Source of the DNA: Przewalskia tangutica
Lineage: Eukaryota; Streptophyta; Magnoliopsida; Solanales; Solanaceae
Direction of reading: 5' to 3'
Length of the DNA: 64,000 nt
Assembly: GCA_029844215.1 (NCBI GenBank)
Contig: CM056729.1
Coordinates: forward strand, 9,486,001 to 9,550,000
Shown: positions 46,208 to 58,050 of the stretch, one piece after another
Position numbering within the stretch: position 1 is the first letter of the stretch
How the letters are laid out: each line of letters opens with the position of its first letter
The notes under the pieces: model-generated
Databases searched by the model: none
Seen by the model: only the letters and a program-made list of their open reading frames with translations
What the model was told of the DNA's origin: nothing
Made by a program: the position numbers and the translations under genes

Positions 46208-49200
46208 TCATTTGACATTCATTGCCGCTGCCATAGTTCTCAATCTCTGCGAGATTTCTGAGAATGATGGCCTCTCTGCAGGATCAGGGGCCCAACAACT
46301 CTCCATCAGCGCTTTCCATTCGGGATCACACCATGTCGGAATTTGTGGACGCAGTGTATTGTTAACAATTCCTCCTAAATATCATAAAAACAACATGAGT
46401 TATCCCTCTAAGTAAAACATGAAATGATCTACACACGTCCAGATGCGGAAATCGGTTTTATACATAACTGATACGGTATATACATAGTAAGCACACACCT
46501 TCAACACCTTGCATTACTGTGATTTGTGTTAAGATATAAGAAAGGGCAGCCCGGTGCACTAAGCTCCCACTATGCGTGGGGTCCAGAGAAGGGCCGGACC
46601 ACAAATAAATAAAAGTGTGCTCTCTCTCCAACAGTTCAGGTTTTTTTACTGTGGAATTATTTCCAATTATTCTACAGAAATCTCAACAAGTTCAAGAAAC
46701 GAACTGAGCAAATCAAGAGTACCATGATGTTTAAGAACCATTTATATGTAACGAAAGTTCACTTATCCTCGTGTATCAATGCTTATGATTTTTCTGGAGT
46801 CCGCTTGTGTGCATCTCAATAACTAATTCTAGGGGGTACCGGCTATTAACTCTATCTATCAAAGCTTGGACTAGTACACTAGTGATTTTTCCTCCGTTGA
46901 AATTTAAACATGAGACTTCATTGACTGGCTCAACTAGGGCCAATAGGTATTTGAGTAATTTATAATTTAACGGTACTAGAGTTACTTATATTGCAGTTTG
47001 CTCATGCATGACCACATAAATGAGAGTAAGTTTTAACGATTAATGTTCCAATGTCAATAAATTTGGGCCAGTGAAAATCAAGCCAACATGCTAAAACTCC
47101 ACCCACAACATTAGTCATCTTCTCCATCTCACAGGCTCAGAAAGTAATGCTAAATATTTTTTGATGAAAGAAGCAAACAGGAACAGAAACTAAGCAAGCA
47201 GCCCCCCATAACAAGTGCAAGTAGGATTCAGACATCAAAGAATCAAGCAGTTTAAGCAAACTCATAAAACGTCCTGCTATATCCTGAATCTCTAATTCTT
47301 TCTTATTTGTGTCCTCTGAAAGTGTTTGTCATAAGGGAAGGGTAGGGAAATTTCAAGCTGATACTAGCAAGTAGAGGAGATTGATTTCTCTAGCAAACAA
47401 AGAGAAAAAGAACAAGGCTTAATACATTGACAACCCGTTAAACTTGCAGCATTTTCATTTAGACACTCGTACTAAGGCTTATTCCAATTGAGTACCTGAA
47501 CACATATTAGAAACTTTCGCTTCAAATTTTGGAAACACTTTTGCATGTGTCCTCCCGCGTCTATTAGGTAGTCAAGTTAACCACATAAAATATGTCAATC
47601 TTCTTTAATTATACACAACAACCTCAATTGAAACGGGCATGAGGTTTTACGGCTTATTGAGGAAAATGCTTATAATTAAAGGAGGTGACATATTTTAAAT
47701 AGTTAACTTCTCTACGTAATGGGCACTTAGAACACACACAGAAGTTTTTCAAAATTTGAACCGAAAAATTCTAATAGGAACACTGTGTGATGTGTGTGAT
47801 GTGTTCAGATGCTCAATTTCGAGTGTTAAGTGAAATTTGTTGGCAAGTTTAAGGGGATGTCGATGTATTAAGCCAAAGAAAAAACATGTATTTAGAATGA
47901 GCACATACCTATTATTGAAGCACAATGCATATCTGCATATGGTTCATCACCCGTGAGCAACTCCCACATAACAATTCCAAAAGAATAAACATCAATCTGC
48001 ATGGCAGAAAATATAACGATAACGTCATGAAAGAACAAACACAACAAGATAACTCCCACTTCTAATGACAAGACATTACCTTCTCTGTCACCTTAGTTTT
48101 TCCACTTAGGAGCTCTGGTGCCATCCAGGGTAAAGTTCCACGTACACCTCCCGAGACTAAAGTGTGTTGTTTCACCTTTGATAGGCCAAGATCACCAATC
48201 TAAAGGTAAATCAATGTAGTGTCAGGTATTACAGATATCCAATACAGTACGAGAGCTACATCTTTACTGAACTCCACAAATCTAAATGCCTTTTTAGCTT
48301 CAGATATGCTCCCTCTGTATCAATTTGTTTGTCTTAATTTCCTAGCAAATATGAGTATGTACTCAAGACTAAATGAAAACATGACCCTTCATCATACCTT
48401 GCAGACGGGTCGATGTGGATCCCGCATATTTACCAACAGATTTTCACATTTTAGATCAAAGTGAACGATATTTTTCCCATGCAGATACTCCATACCAAAA
48501 GCAGTATCCATGGCTATAATAAGCCTTTTACGACGATCAATAGTCCTGTTGAATAAATAATTATCAAAGATATGTTAGGGATTTGGACAATCTAAAAAAA
48601 CTGATAATGTCCTTTAAATTAACATCAGTAGGAAAATAATGAAGTCCAACTCAGACAGATATCTGAAAAGTAAATTGTACCGTACCTGTCCTTTTTCTGT
48701 AAAAACTGTTTCAGTGATCCATTGACCATGAATTCTGTAACAGTTGCTAAAGATCCATCTGGGCCATCACGAACTACACCGTAAAAAGAAACAACATTTG
48801 GATGGTGCAGTGAACTCAATGTCAGAGCTTCCCTCCAGAAATCTGCAATCTAATGACAGAAGAGGAAATTAAGATCAGCTACAAAATATAGACTAATTCT
48901 GGAGAATGAAGATAGAATGACACCAAGAGGCGTCAAAAAAAAAGAAGAAAAAAGAGGCGATATAAGCAAAGTGTAGCTTCAAATTAATTTTCACCATTAG
49001 AACTCAGGTCACAAGTAGAAGTGGTAATAAAGATGCTTGACCACACTTAGCCGTATCCCTCTTTTCAACTTCTGCCTCTTATTTTCTTCCTAATTTGGAA
49101 GAAAATGGCTAATGCGATATTTCAAAATGTTCTACTTAGAAGGTGTAGAAATGAGAACTGGCCTTTTCCGGTTAACACTGACGATAACTACCTAGTACTA

Positions 49201-52200
49201 GGATACAGTAGGAACAGTGAAAAAGTATGATAAGTGTAAATGCATATGCCTCGAAAGCCCTTATTTCTAGATAACAATTACTAAAATAGCTTTTTCCTTC
49301 CTTTTTTTTTATGACGGTGGTGTCCTGACCAGCTTGCATGACAACTATTCCACGGGTACCTGCTACCTCCCACCAGCACGCACAGGTGTTGGGTAACTCT
49401 ACCCGCCAAGGCTTAAGCAAATGGAAAGAAATCAAACAGTCTTTTTCCTCTCCTATGATTTGAACTTGAGACTTCATGGTTCTTCTCCCATTTCATTGAC
49501 CACTTGACTAAAACCTTAGGTGCTATTAAAATGTATTATTCCTCCTCATAAACATTAAAGATAATAATGGATTTTTAGCTTTTTACTATGCAAACATTCA
49601 AAACAAAGATGATATGAAAGTAGGGTCATCTCAAAGCTATGCTCGCATTGGAAAAAAAAATGCCAAAAACAAAAGCATCATAACTCTGTGTAATATAACT
49701 TAGTGACAGTTGGAAACAGTGCTGCCTAATACATATTGATATAGTTCGCGGAACAGGAACATATTCACAGTTCACTGCCTAAGCCAAAATCTAATTCTCT
49801 TACGTAATATAATTTAGATCAGACGCCAGTGTGCTTTCAGACCTCCAATTAAAGGTTAATTTCTTAAAATACAGATAATTTAGAAAATTAAAGTAGTAAA
49901 ATTAGTTGTATTTTACAACTCGTAGTATGTAACTCTAGTCTCAGAAATACAACTCAACAGAAGGATGTACTCTAATAAGCTTTCCTTGTAATTTGGATAG
50001 TGAAAGTTAAGTGTTTCAAATCACTATTGTATCACTACTAGAACAGTGGAAGAGAACTCGAGGTTTGCTAGGAGACAGAGTTACAAACCAGAAGTTTTGA
50101 GAAAACAAAAAAAAGGATGTACAGAATAAGGACATACCAGACGTTCCCTTTCAGATGGCCTACCAGCAAAGCAGCTGGCTTTGATTCTTTTTATAGCAAC
50201 ATCTGACCCTTTCCACTTTCCATGAAAAACTGATCCATATGTCCCAGAACCCAACTCCCGGATCTCCTCGAGATCTTCATTCTTGATTGTCTATACCAAA
50301 GCAACATGCATATATTTTTATTCAAATAAGATGTATGAAACAAACAACACCTAATAAAATAATCATTAAAATAAATACTCCTTCCGTCCCAGATTTATGT
50401 GAAGGTGTTTGACTGGAGTTTTGAACTTATCGTCTAAAAAAACCCTGAAATTTTTCTGTGGCTGTAAATTCATTTCATTGGTAAAAGGAAAATTATTATT
50501 ACTAAATATAGAAAGACGTCATTCTTTTTAGGACTGATCAAGGACAAAGGGAGTAGAACATAAAACAAAAAAACGCAGAAGGTTTTCCCTATAATCTCCT
50601 CGGGAAAATCTAAGAAGAAGAAACTAAACGACACAAGATTTGACTAGAAAAAGTTTTCCCCATAATCCCCTCAGAAGTATAACAGTTCGAATGCGAATTA
50701 AAGTGTTTTCAGACCAGTGAGCGAAGGAGAAACAAAAAAAAGTGATTTTAAGAACCTGCAATCCCTTCTCAATAGCTTCTTCCTCAGCCTTTGTTGGCTC
50801 AATCTTGGAATTGTTAACATTGTCATTGTCCGAATCAAATTCCATGCCCCCTTGGACATCCTGTAAATAAACAGATGGTATTACATATAGAATAACACCT
50901 TTTAAAACATACATGATGCAAATTAAGACTCCCTCCGTCCCATTTTAGCAGTCGTTTTAGCTCAAAAAAATTGTCCAAAATAATTGTCGTTTTAGGAATT
51001 CAAGAGTAAAGTTGATAATTGTCTCCAAATATATCCTTAACAATAAAGAAGTGGACAATTTTTGAGAGGAAAAACTGCCTTCCTTAAATAAGGGTAACTT
51101 AGTAAACTAGACATTAAAAAAAGGGCAACCCGGTGCACTAAGCTCCCACTATGAGTGCGGTCCGGGAAAGGGACGGACCACAAGGGCCTTACCCTGCATT
51201 TTTGCAAGAGGCTGTTTCAACGGCTCGAAGCCGTGACCTCGGCAACTTTACCCTTTACCCGTTACGCCAAGGCTACCCTTCTAGTAAACTAGACCTTGTA
51301 TTTATTATTTTATTAATGAACGTGAAAAAAGCTAAAACGACAGTTAAAAAGGGACGGAAGGAGTAATAATAATATCATGACACTCACAGTTAACTCTGCA
51401 TCATTCTCATTCGCCACTTTAGCAGTGTCATGTTCATGAGCGGAATCAGCATTTTCTTGAACTTCGGCTTTTACATCCTTAACACTTAGTGATGCTACCT
51501 TTTCTGCAGAAGGAATCTCATCAGATAAGGAAGTTAACTGATCCTTTTGCGGCTTCTCTTTATCTGCAGAAACACCTTCTTTTACAGTATTTTCCAGGCA
51601 AGTGGACACAGGAGATGCAGGATTAAGTGGAATTTTGTCCATTAATGCTTCGGTCGGACTGCTGCTGCATATATTAGAGCCTTCCACCAAACCTGAAGGC
51701 TCTAATATATCAGATTTTAACACCGGATCCTCCAGAGTTGCAAAAGTGTGCATGCTACCTGGGGCCTGAAGAGCTTCCACAGTATGCATGGACTGATTTC
51801 CCGGGGTGTGAGCATTTGGCATCAAGTTCTGGGATGGTGCATAAGAATATTCAGGCATGGAAAACCCATCAAAGCCCGTTCCAGATTGCAACCTGTGGCT
51901 ATTTTCCATTATACCCCTGACAAATCCAGGACTAGCAGAACCATTAACTAGTTGTGGTAAATTAGCAACCTCATAAGGAGGACCTCCATGACTTGGGCTT
52001 TGAACATTCCTCCACAAAGAATGTGCTACTTGAGGAACCTGGTATGCTGTATCAGGTCCATAAGCATAAGGTGGATTTGGATTTCCATAGCGAACTCCAC
52101 GATCTTCCATGGAAGGAAGATGAATATGAGACCCCGTAGGGCCTACCACCTGATCATGATATACCTGACTACCAGGAGGATCCCGTCCAGTTCGAATCTG

Positions 52201-53493
52201 ATGAAGGTTTTCATAATTAAGCCCTTGTCCCAGTGATATATTGGCACCATTGTCCACAACATATTGCTCAGTCGACCTGCCAGCTCCAGACGCATGGATT
52301 TGTGGTTCCTCAACTCGAGTATTTGGTTGATGCTGCACGCTCCACACTCTTTCATGACTAAGAGTCGAGCGAGGATCATTTTGTTCCACAGGGTAGTATG
52401 AGTGGTGCAAATTGGCATCTCCAGTCACTGGGAGCATTTCTCTTTTTGGTGGGCACTCCGCACAAGGGTATCCATTTCCCATATCGAAATGGGAATGCTC
52501 AGGATGAGGCTGATTGCGGTGAAAAGTCATTCGGCAATGCTCACAAATACTGTTCCCTTCGAATGCATTAGCACCATGAAGGATATTTCCTGGAAATCCA
52601 GACTTGTCTGGTACAGGTCCATTCGGAAATAATAGTACGTTATCTGTATATTGAGGCTGGTGATCATATAAGGATGGATAATTTCTCTCTTGGAACTCAG
52701 GGTATGGCGAATAGTACCGCGACGAAGAAGGAGAATTCGGAAACTCCAACAATGGCCTTGGATCAAGGTGCCCCGGCTGTCTAGGCGAATAGTATGCTGG
52801 ACTCCATGGGGCCTCCATTTCACTATACCTCTGATTAACCGATTGTTGAGGCTGAGCTATACCTGAATTTGGTATTGTTATGTGACGCAAGTTCATCTGA
52901 GGTATAGGCACTTCGTTACTCCTCAAATTATGGAGACTACCATCAAGAGTCATCTGATTAAAATCATCTAATGGACTTGTAACCTGAAATTCGTTATGCT
53001 GCCCCGTTCTGTATTCCGGGGATTCATTAAGGCTATTCAAAGCATCGACATACCTTCTCTCGTTATCCCTCTCATCCCCATCACAGAAATGCAAGGATGA
53101 TCCATCTTGATCAGGGTGCGAAAACAGAAAGATCCTGAGCCTACTGAGACCACATATTCCATCACCAGAACCCAACTTATCATATTCCTCCATCATATTT
53201 ATCACATCATCGTCATTCACTACCGAGACAAGTGCATCGAGATCCTCATCAGGCTGTTGATACTTCAACACCATTGCCCCCTCAAAGATTTCCCGCATTT
53301 TGGCCATGAGTTCCTCATAAGAAATATCACGGGGAACACACACTATCCTTGTCTCACCACCCACATACCGAAGCTTCCCATCCTGAGGCCTTGGCAATAT
53401 ACTACCGGAGAAACTACACAAGAACTTAACGCGTGGAGTGTCGTCGTTAGAACTAGAAACCGAGTCAGGGTTTGTCATTGTGGGGCTATCCAT
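46208..53493 (-). CDS. Raf-like MAPKKK with N-terminal PB1 domain (B4-type), eight exons
   Basis: Predicted CDS complement(join(46208..46374,47909..47996,48080..48199,48398..48545,48686..48849,50138..50290,50756..50860,51388..53493)), 1016 residues with all phases consistent. The start ATG has an in-frame stop two codons upstream. A PB1 domain (about residues 21-125: RVKFLCSFSGSILPRPQDGK to GLSRLRIFLF) is followed by a long Pro/Tyr/Asn-rich region holding a Cys/His cluster (C317, C320, H325, H330, H333, H335, C344, C347). The kinase domain starts near residue 745: glycine loop ELGSGTYGSV (751-758), VAIK Lys771, helix C Glu795, catalytic HFDLKCEN with Asp873, DLG at 895-897 in place of DFG, and APE at 919-921. 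PB1 plus a C-terminal kinase marks plant Raf-like group B kinases, probably B4. Several members act upstream of SnRK2 in osmotic signalling, so that role is family-based inference. Introns hold MITEs and SINEs. Confidence 0.95.
46375..47908 (-). other. Kinase intron 7 (1.5 kb)
   Basis: The longest kinase intron, bounded by GTATGTGC and ATATTTAG. Apart from the Au SINE fragment no repeat family is recognised. Confidence 0.7.
46542..46604 (-). mobile_element. Au SINE fragment in kinase intron 7
   Basis: AGGGCAGCCCGGTGCACTAA to GGGCCGGACCACAA, only the SINE 3' end. It lies between the last two coding exons. Confidence 0.75.
49305..49530 (-). mobile_element. tRNA-derived Solanaceae SINE in the kinase intron between exons 3 and 4
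   Basis: On the plus strand it reads GACGGTGGTGTCCTGACCAG, ACGGGTACCTGCTACCTCCC, GGTAACTCTACCCGCCAAGG, then ATTTGAACTTGAGACTTCAT (B box in reverse). A T-run at its left is the complement of its poly-A tail. Confidence 0.65.
50378..50553. mobile_element. Stowaway MITE in kinase intron 2
   Basis: CTCCTTCCGTCCCAGATTTA at the left and GGACAAAGGGAG at the right form the inverted ends. TA flanks both sides. Length 176 bp. Confidence 0.8.
50929..51363. mobile_element. Stowaway MITE in kinase intron 1, host of an Au SINE
   Basis: CTCCCTCCGTCCCATTTTAG and GGGACGGAAGGAG are the inverted ends. TA follows on the right; the left TA is mutated to GA. The SINE at 51119-51281 is inserted inside. The right end lies 25 bases from the exon 1 donor. 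Confidence 0.8.
51119..51281 (-). mobile_element. Au SINE nested in the Stowaway MITE
   Basis: It reads AGGGCAACCCGGTGCACTAA, CTGCATTTTTGCAAGAGGCT, GGCTCGAAGCCGTGACCTCG and TTACGCCAAGGCTACCCTT. TAGTAAACTAGAC flanks it (51100-51112 and 51282-51294), a 13-bp duplication. Confidence 0.88.
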
Positions 53494-53559
53494 TGGTCAC
53501 TTAGCAATCAGAATCCTAGCTTTCCGAGTTAGCATCAGAACTCATAATCAACACTCCCA

Positions 53560-54010
53560 AATTCAGCAACTTGAAAATTCCAGAAAGTTAACCATGTCCA
53601 CCAAGAATCATCAATGGCCTAGAAATATATCACCAAATACTTTAAAGTTTCAAAATAATAATAATAGTAATATAATTCAACAGCTAACTTGACCAATTCT
53701 CAGCTCAAACTCCAAAATTCAGCAACTTGAAAACTTGAGAAAGTTAACAAGTATGTCCACCAAGAATCATCAATGGCCTAAGAAATATTCACCAAATACA
53801 ACAACAACAAACCTAGTGTGATCCCACAAGTGGGATATGGGGAGGGTAGGATGTAGGCAGGCCTTACCCCTACCTTTTGTGAGGTAGAGAGACTGTTTTC
53901 GATAGACCCTCGGTAGAAATATTTACCAAATACTTAAAATTTTCAAGAATTCTCTCAATAAGATAATAATAACATAATTCAACAGCTAAAAATCACCAAT
54001 TTTCATCTCA
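53560..54010. repeat. ~155-bp duplicated segment upstream of the kinase start, split by a SINE
   Basis: AAATTCAGCAACTTGAAAA, AGAAAGTTAAC, CCACCAAGAATCATCAATGG and CACCAAATAC occur at about 53562-53700 and again at 53710-53940, followed by AATTCAACAGCTAA in both copies. Confidence 0.75.
53800..53916 (-). mobile_element. TS-type Solanaceae SINE, 5'-truncated
   Basis: It starts AACAACAACAAACCTAGTGT (reverse of a TTG-repeat tail) and contains CCCACAAGTGGGATATGGGG and CGATAGACCCTCGGTAG. AAATATTCACCAAATAC (53783-53799) and AAATATTTACCAAATAC (53917-53933) form a 17-bp duplication with one mismatch. Confidence 0.85.
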
Positions 54011-54134
54011 AGTTAATCCAAGAACATATCAAATACTAAGCCAATGAATCAAAAATCTACAAACCATATTCAATAATAAATCAAAAACTCAAATGAGAAC
54101 ACAAAAGACACATCACTAATATCACAATTACAGC

Positions 54135-54630
54135 AAAAATTACCAAAACCCAAAAAAAGAATCACAAAATTCTGCCCATATAACTCAACAAAAAAGATCC
54201 AACTTTAGCTCAAATAACCCAATAAAGCTCAAAATATAAGACAAACAACTGAAAATCCTCAAAACCCAATTCACTAAATAAATCAAATAACCCAAATTGA
54301 GCAAAAAGAATCACAAAATACTTCCCATATAGCTCAATGAATCATTATAAAAAACAAAAAAGATCCAATTTTTAGCTCAAATAACCCAAGAAAGCTCCAA
54401 ATATTCAAAATCCTCAAACCCCAATTCAGTAAATGAATCAAATAACCCAAATTGAGCAAAGAATCGCAAAATATTTCCCATATAGCTCAATGATTCATTA
54501 CAAAACCCCAAAAAAGATCCAATTTTTAGCCCAAACAACCCAAGAAAGCTCCAAATATTATACAAACAATTCAAAATCCTCAAAAACCCAATTCACTAAA
54601 TAATCCAAATTAAACATAAAGAATCAGTAA
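54135..54630. repeat. ~155-170-bp tandem repeat upstream of the kinase, 3-4 copies
   Basis: Units contain AATCACAAAAT, TTCCCATATAGCTCAATGA, AAAGATCCAATTTTTAGC, CAAATAACCCAAGAAAGCTC and CTCAAAACCCAATTCACTAA. Confidence 0.8.
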
Positions 54631-54659
54631 AATTACCTTATAAAGAAAATGCCCAAGGC

Positions 54660-55285
54660 TTCCACCTTTTCAAGAAATTTCCCAATTCTAGAAAAAACCT
54701 CACCAAAATTAAAGCTTTATTGTATTAAATCACTTAAACAAGACTCTAAAAATCTAATCTTTAAATCTCTAAGTACCCAAAATTCAATATTTTCAAGAAA
54801 TTTCACAATTTTAGAGAAAACCCACCAAAATTAAAGTTTATTGTATCAAATATCCTAAAAAAGACTCTAAAATCTAATCTTTAAAACTCTAAGTACCCAA
54901 AAATTCAAGATTTTCAAGAAATTCCACAATTTTAGAGAAAACACACCAAAATTTAAGCTTTCTGGTATTAAATCTCCTAAAAATGACTCTAAAAATTGAA
55001 TCTTTAATCTCTAAAAGTACCCAGAATTCCCAAAAAAAAAATAGATATAGAAAGAATAACCCACCAAAGTTCAAGCTTTCTTGTATATAATCTCCTAAAA
55101 AAGACTCTAAAATCGAATCTTTAAATATATAAGTACCCAAATTTCAAGATTTTCAAGAAATTTCTCAATTCTAGAAAAAGCCCACCAAAATTCAAGCTTT
55201 CTTGTAATAAAATTCCTAAAAAAAGATTCTAATAATTGAATCTTTAAATATCTAAAAGTACCCAAAATTCTCCAAAAAAACAAAT
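54660..55285. repeat. ~120-bp tandem repeat upstream of the kinase, five copies
   Basis: Units starting near 54672, 54797, 54916, 55035 and 55155 share CAAGAAATTT, TTTTAGAGAAAAC, CACCAAAATT, AAGACTCTAAAA, AATCTTTAAA and AAGTACCCA. It may lie in a 5' UTR intron of the kinase gene: on the minus strand ATAAG|GTAATTTTAC at about 54637 is a possible donor. Confidence 0.8.
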
Positions 55286-55319
55286 TAATTAACAAATAGA
55301 CATAATAAAAAAAACTAGT

Positions 55320-55510
55320 TATTTGTCACCATAAAAGGTTGTGGAAATTAAAAGCATAAGGCTATGTTTGTTTTTGGGTGTGTGTGTGAAATTATTAGAG
55401 AGAAATGAGAGAAGATGAAGGCGCCATTGATGCTTGCTCTGTGTAATGGTGGGGCGTGGGGTGGGTATGGGGGTTGTGTTTTGGGGGCGGGGTGATGCCA
55501 GGTAGTAGGA
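55320..55510 (-). promoter_or_regulatory. Possible first exon/promoter area of the kinase gene
   Basis: On the minus strand a CT-rich stretch (CTTCTCTCATTTCTCTCTAA with ACACACACACCC) resembles a plant 5' leader. This is inference from composition and position; no TATA box is assigned. Confidence 0.3.
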
Positions 55511-57690
55511 CACATGGCAATATTTGAGTACATGGAATCAAGGTATCAAATTATCTTCTACTAGGTATATTCTATTCACTTGCTTTGGAAGGGCGTGTGA
55601 TGAAATATTCTGGAGCATATGTTATAATGGTGGAGTATGTGATGAAGGAATAAACACGACCAACAAAAGGTGGTGGTGGGACACTATTTGAGTTTTGAGT
55701 ATGAAAAAAAAAAATTATTAGGAAATATTTATTCCTTTTATTTGGCCTTAAGCCATGTGTAATGGGCTTGATCGGGACTTGAGTATGAGTACCTAAAAAT
55801 TAGATTTTAATATGAATATCGATATCGATAAGGAATTAAAATAAAAGGAATAAACTTTGTCGTTGGTTTTTCATGAATGTTCAAAATATGCATTGAAATT
55901 TGATTAAATTTAAATCGCGCATGGTAGGATCTACTTCTAGAGAGGCATTGATAAGAAACTAAAAAAGAAGAAATAAACATTTTTTTGTTTTCATCAGTGT
56001 TCGAAATCTACATTGGAACTCGACTAAATTCGAAACACGTACTGTAGGGTCTATTTCTGGAGATGACGCTCTTAACAGTTTCATTCCCGAAACTCAATCA
56101 TCCCACCACAATCCACATTGTTAAGAAGGAATAAACTAATGTATAGGCACTATGGATGATCCAAATTTAATTTGGTGAAACTTTTTTTTAAGTATATAAC
56201 TTTTTTTGGAGAATTTTCTTTAAGAAAGTACATCAAAAGTAGTTTTCAATCGAGAAACTATGTTTGTTAAAAAACAAAAAGTGCTCCAAACAAATGTTTT
56301 AGCGTTCTCTTTTTAGGGATATTAGAACTTTTAGTCCCTCAAATATGATTTAAGTTTTAATTTTAGTTTTTGTAATTTTTGATTTAGCATATTTTGTGAT
56401 TCTCGTGATGAAGAACGGGTTCATGAGAACAGGTCAAACAAGATTAACATGCTTCTAAGCTGGCAAGCTTGTGAAGATAAGGTGCACGTGATAACTTAGA
56501 CGAATCATATATCTAAATAGGAAAAAGATGTGAAGATAGCTTTATAAGACACACTCGGAGCGAAATTAAATGATGAAAACAATACGACAAAGCGGAAATG
56601 ATCTCATACGATCAATAATAAGCTGAATAAAAAATATCTTATAAAAACGTACATTTATGTTTAATATACTTATGAGGTGTATTTACTTTTACCTATCTCC
56701 TGTGAAAGCACCCAAAGAACATTTGTAACGAGTCAGATAACTGATCCTCCCCCACCCACCCCACTTACCCACCTACCCTCCGATACTGAAAATTCATTAA
56801 GATCTATTCAAAGTCATAAGGAAGAAAACAAGGATTAGTGATTGATTATAAAAAAAATCTGATAGATACAGACTATTTAATGACAGATCAACGATAAATT
56901 TCGTAGTCGATTTTTAATTTCTTTTTACAGAGAATAAATCGGGAAACAAAGGAACCTTTGATTAAAATTTGATACATTAGTCCTATTGGGGGGTTGATCT
57001 TTTATGAACAGATACAATTTGAGTAGATTTTTTTTTTACAAAGATCTTCTATATTTACTTACTCATCTTCTGTAAGAAGATCATATAACTAAAAAAAATA
57101 TTTATAATAAGCCGCAAAATAGATAGCTTTAGATATTAAAAATTCTTTAAGATCTATTCAAAGCCAAAAGAAGTTAGAAGAATTATAAGGTACATTTGAT
57201 TAAACTTGCAGACTTATGAATTGAACAAGTAAGATTGCAATAGTTCGTTGGAGAAGAGGTATTATCGAGAGAACCCCACATTTTATTGCACATGCCATGT
57301 AAAGACCAGGATTTTGGAAACATATACGAGCACAACTAATAAAACATTTTGGATCAATTGTTTATTTGCCTCAATCTTCTTAGCCATATTTTTTACTAAC
57401 TTGTTTATTCTCAGTTTATTGTTTTGGGGTTTGATGATATATGATGATGTTGGTTGTGTATATAGATAGATTATTGATATTGCAAGAGTAATTTCTAACT
57501 GGTTATCCTATGTGTATTATGTTATATATGTTGTACTGTGTGCATTAATATTTTGTAATCCACTTTGGAGAGCATTAAAGTAGTTCTTGCATAATTAATT
57601 ACCACTATAGGTGACTAATATGTAACAAAAAATTTGTAAGATTGCTAAGGAAACGATTGCATGATCAGAGTTGTTTGCTAAGGAAAAGAT
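55511..57690. other. Intergenic stretch with a doubled ~125-bp segment
   Basis: Two diverged copies at about 55840-55965 and 55966-56080 share AAATAAACTTT-like starts, TTCATCAGTGTTC-like pieces, CATTGGAACTCGA and TAGGGTCTA(T/C)TTCTGGAGA. No gene is recognised. Confidence 0.45.
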
Positions 57691-57900
57691 TGCATCTAGT
57701 CTTTTTCAGAACTATTCGGTATCTGGTATTTACTTAATTTGTAAGATTGTATTAATCTTTCTTGGAGAATCTTTATCATTAATACAAAATATATATAGGG
57801 TGTATGATGTGAAATCCTAATACAATAAGAATTTTATATCTATCATAATTACACAAGACTAAATATGGTTAAATATAAACAATGTACACGTGCTAATACA
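57691..57900 (-). mobile_element. 3' LTR of a minus-strand copia element (~210 bp)
   Basis: Its minus-strand start is TGTATTAGCACGTGTACATT, just after the pol stop codon. A TATA-like CTATATATATTTTG lies inside. The right border (57900) is firm. The left border (TGCATCTAG at 57691) is a best guess. Confidence 0.55.
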
Positions 57901-58050
57901 CTCCTTCAATCAGAGCGGGAGGAGGCCGGACGCTAAGACTGGATCTGAAGTCGAGAAAGAGTTGTCTAGGAAGGCCCTTTGTGAATATATTCACATACTG
58001 ATATGAAGAAGGCGCATGCAACACCTTGACATGACCGAGAGCAACCTTCT
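57893..58050 (-). pseudogene. Copia polyprotein C-terminus
   Basis: It reads KKVALGHVKVLHAPSSYQYV, NIFTKGLPRQLFLDFRSSL, SVRPPPALIEGVY and stop, the C-terminal RNase H tail of a copia polyprotein (the ADIFTKGLP motif is here VNIFTKGLP). The gene is cut at 58050 by the Athila-like LTR. Confidence 0.85.

Noticed and set aside
51738..53692. Several plus-strand frames opposite the kinase
   Set aside because: They are antisense shadows of the large exon 1 coding sequence.
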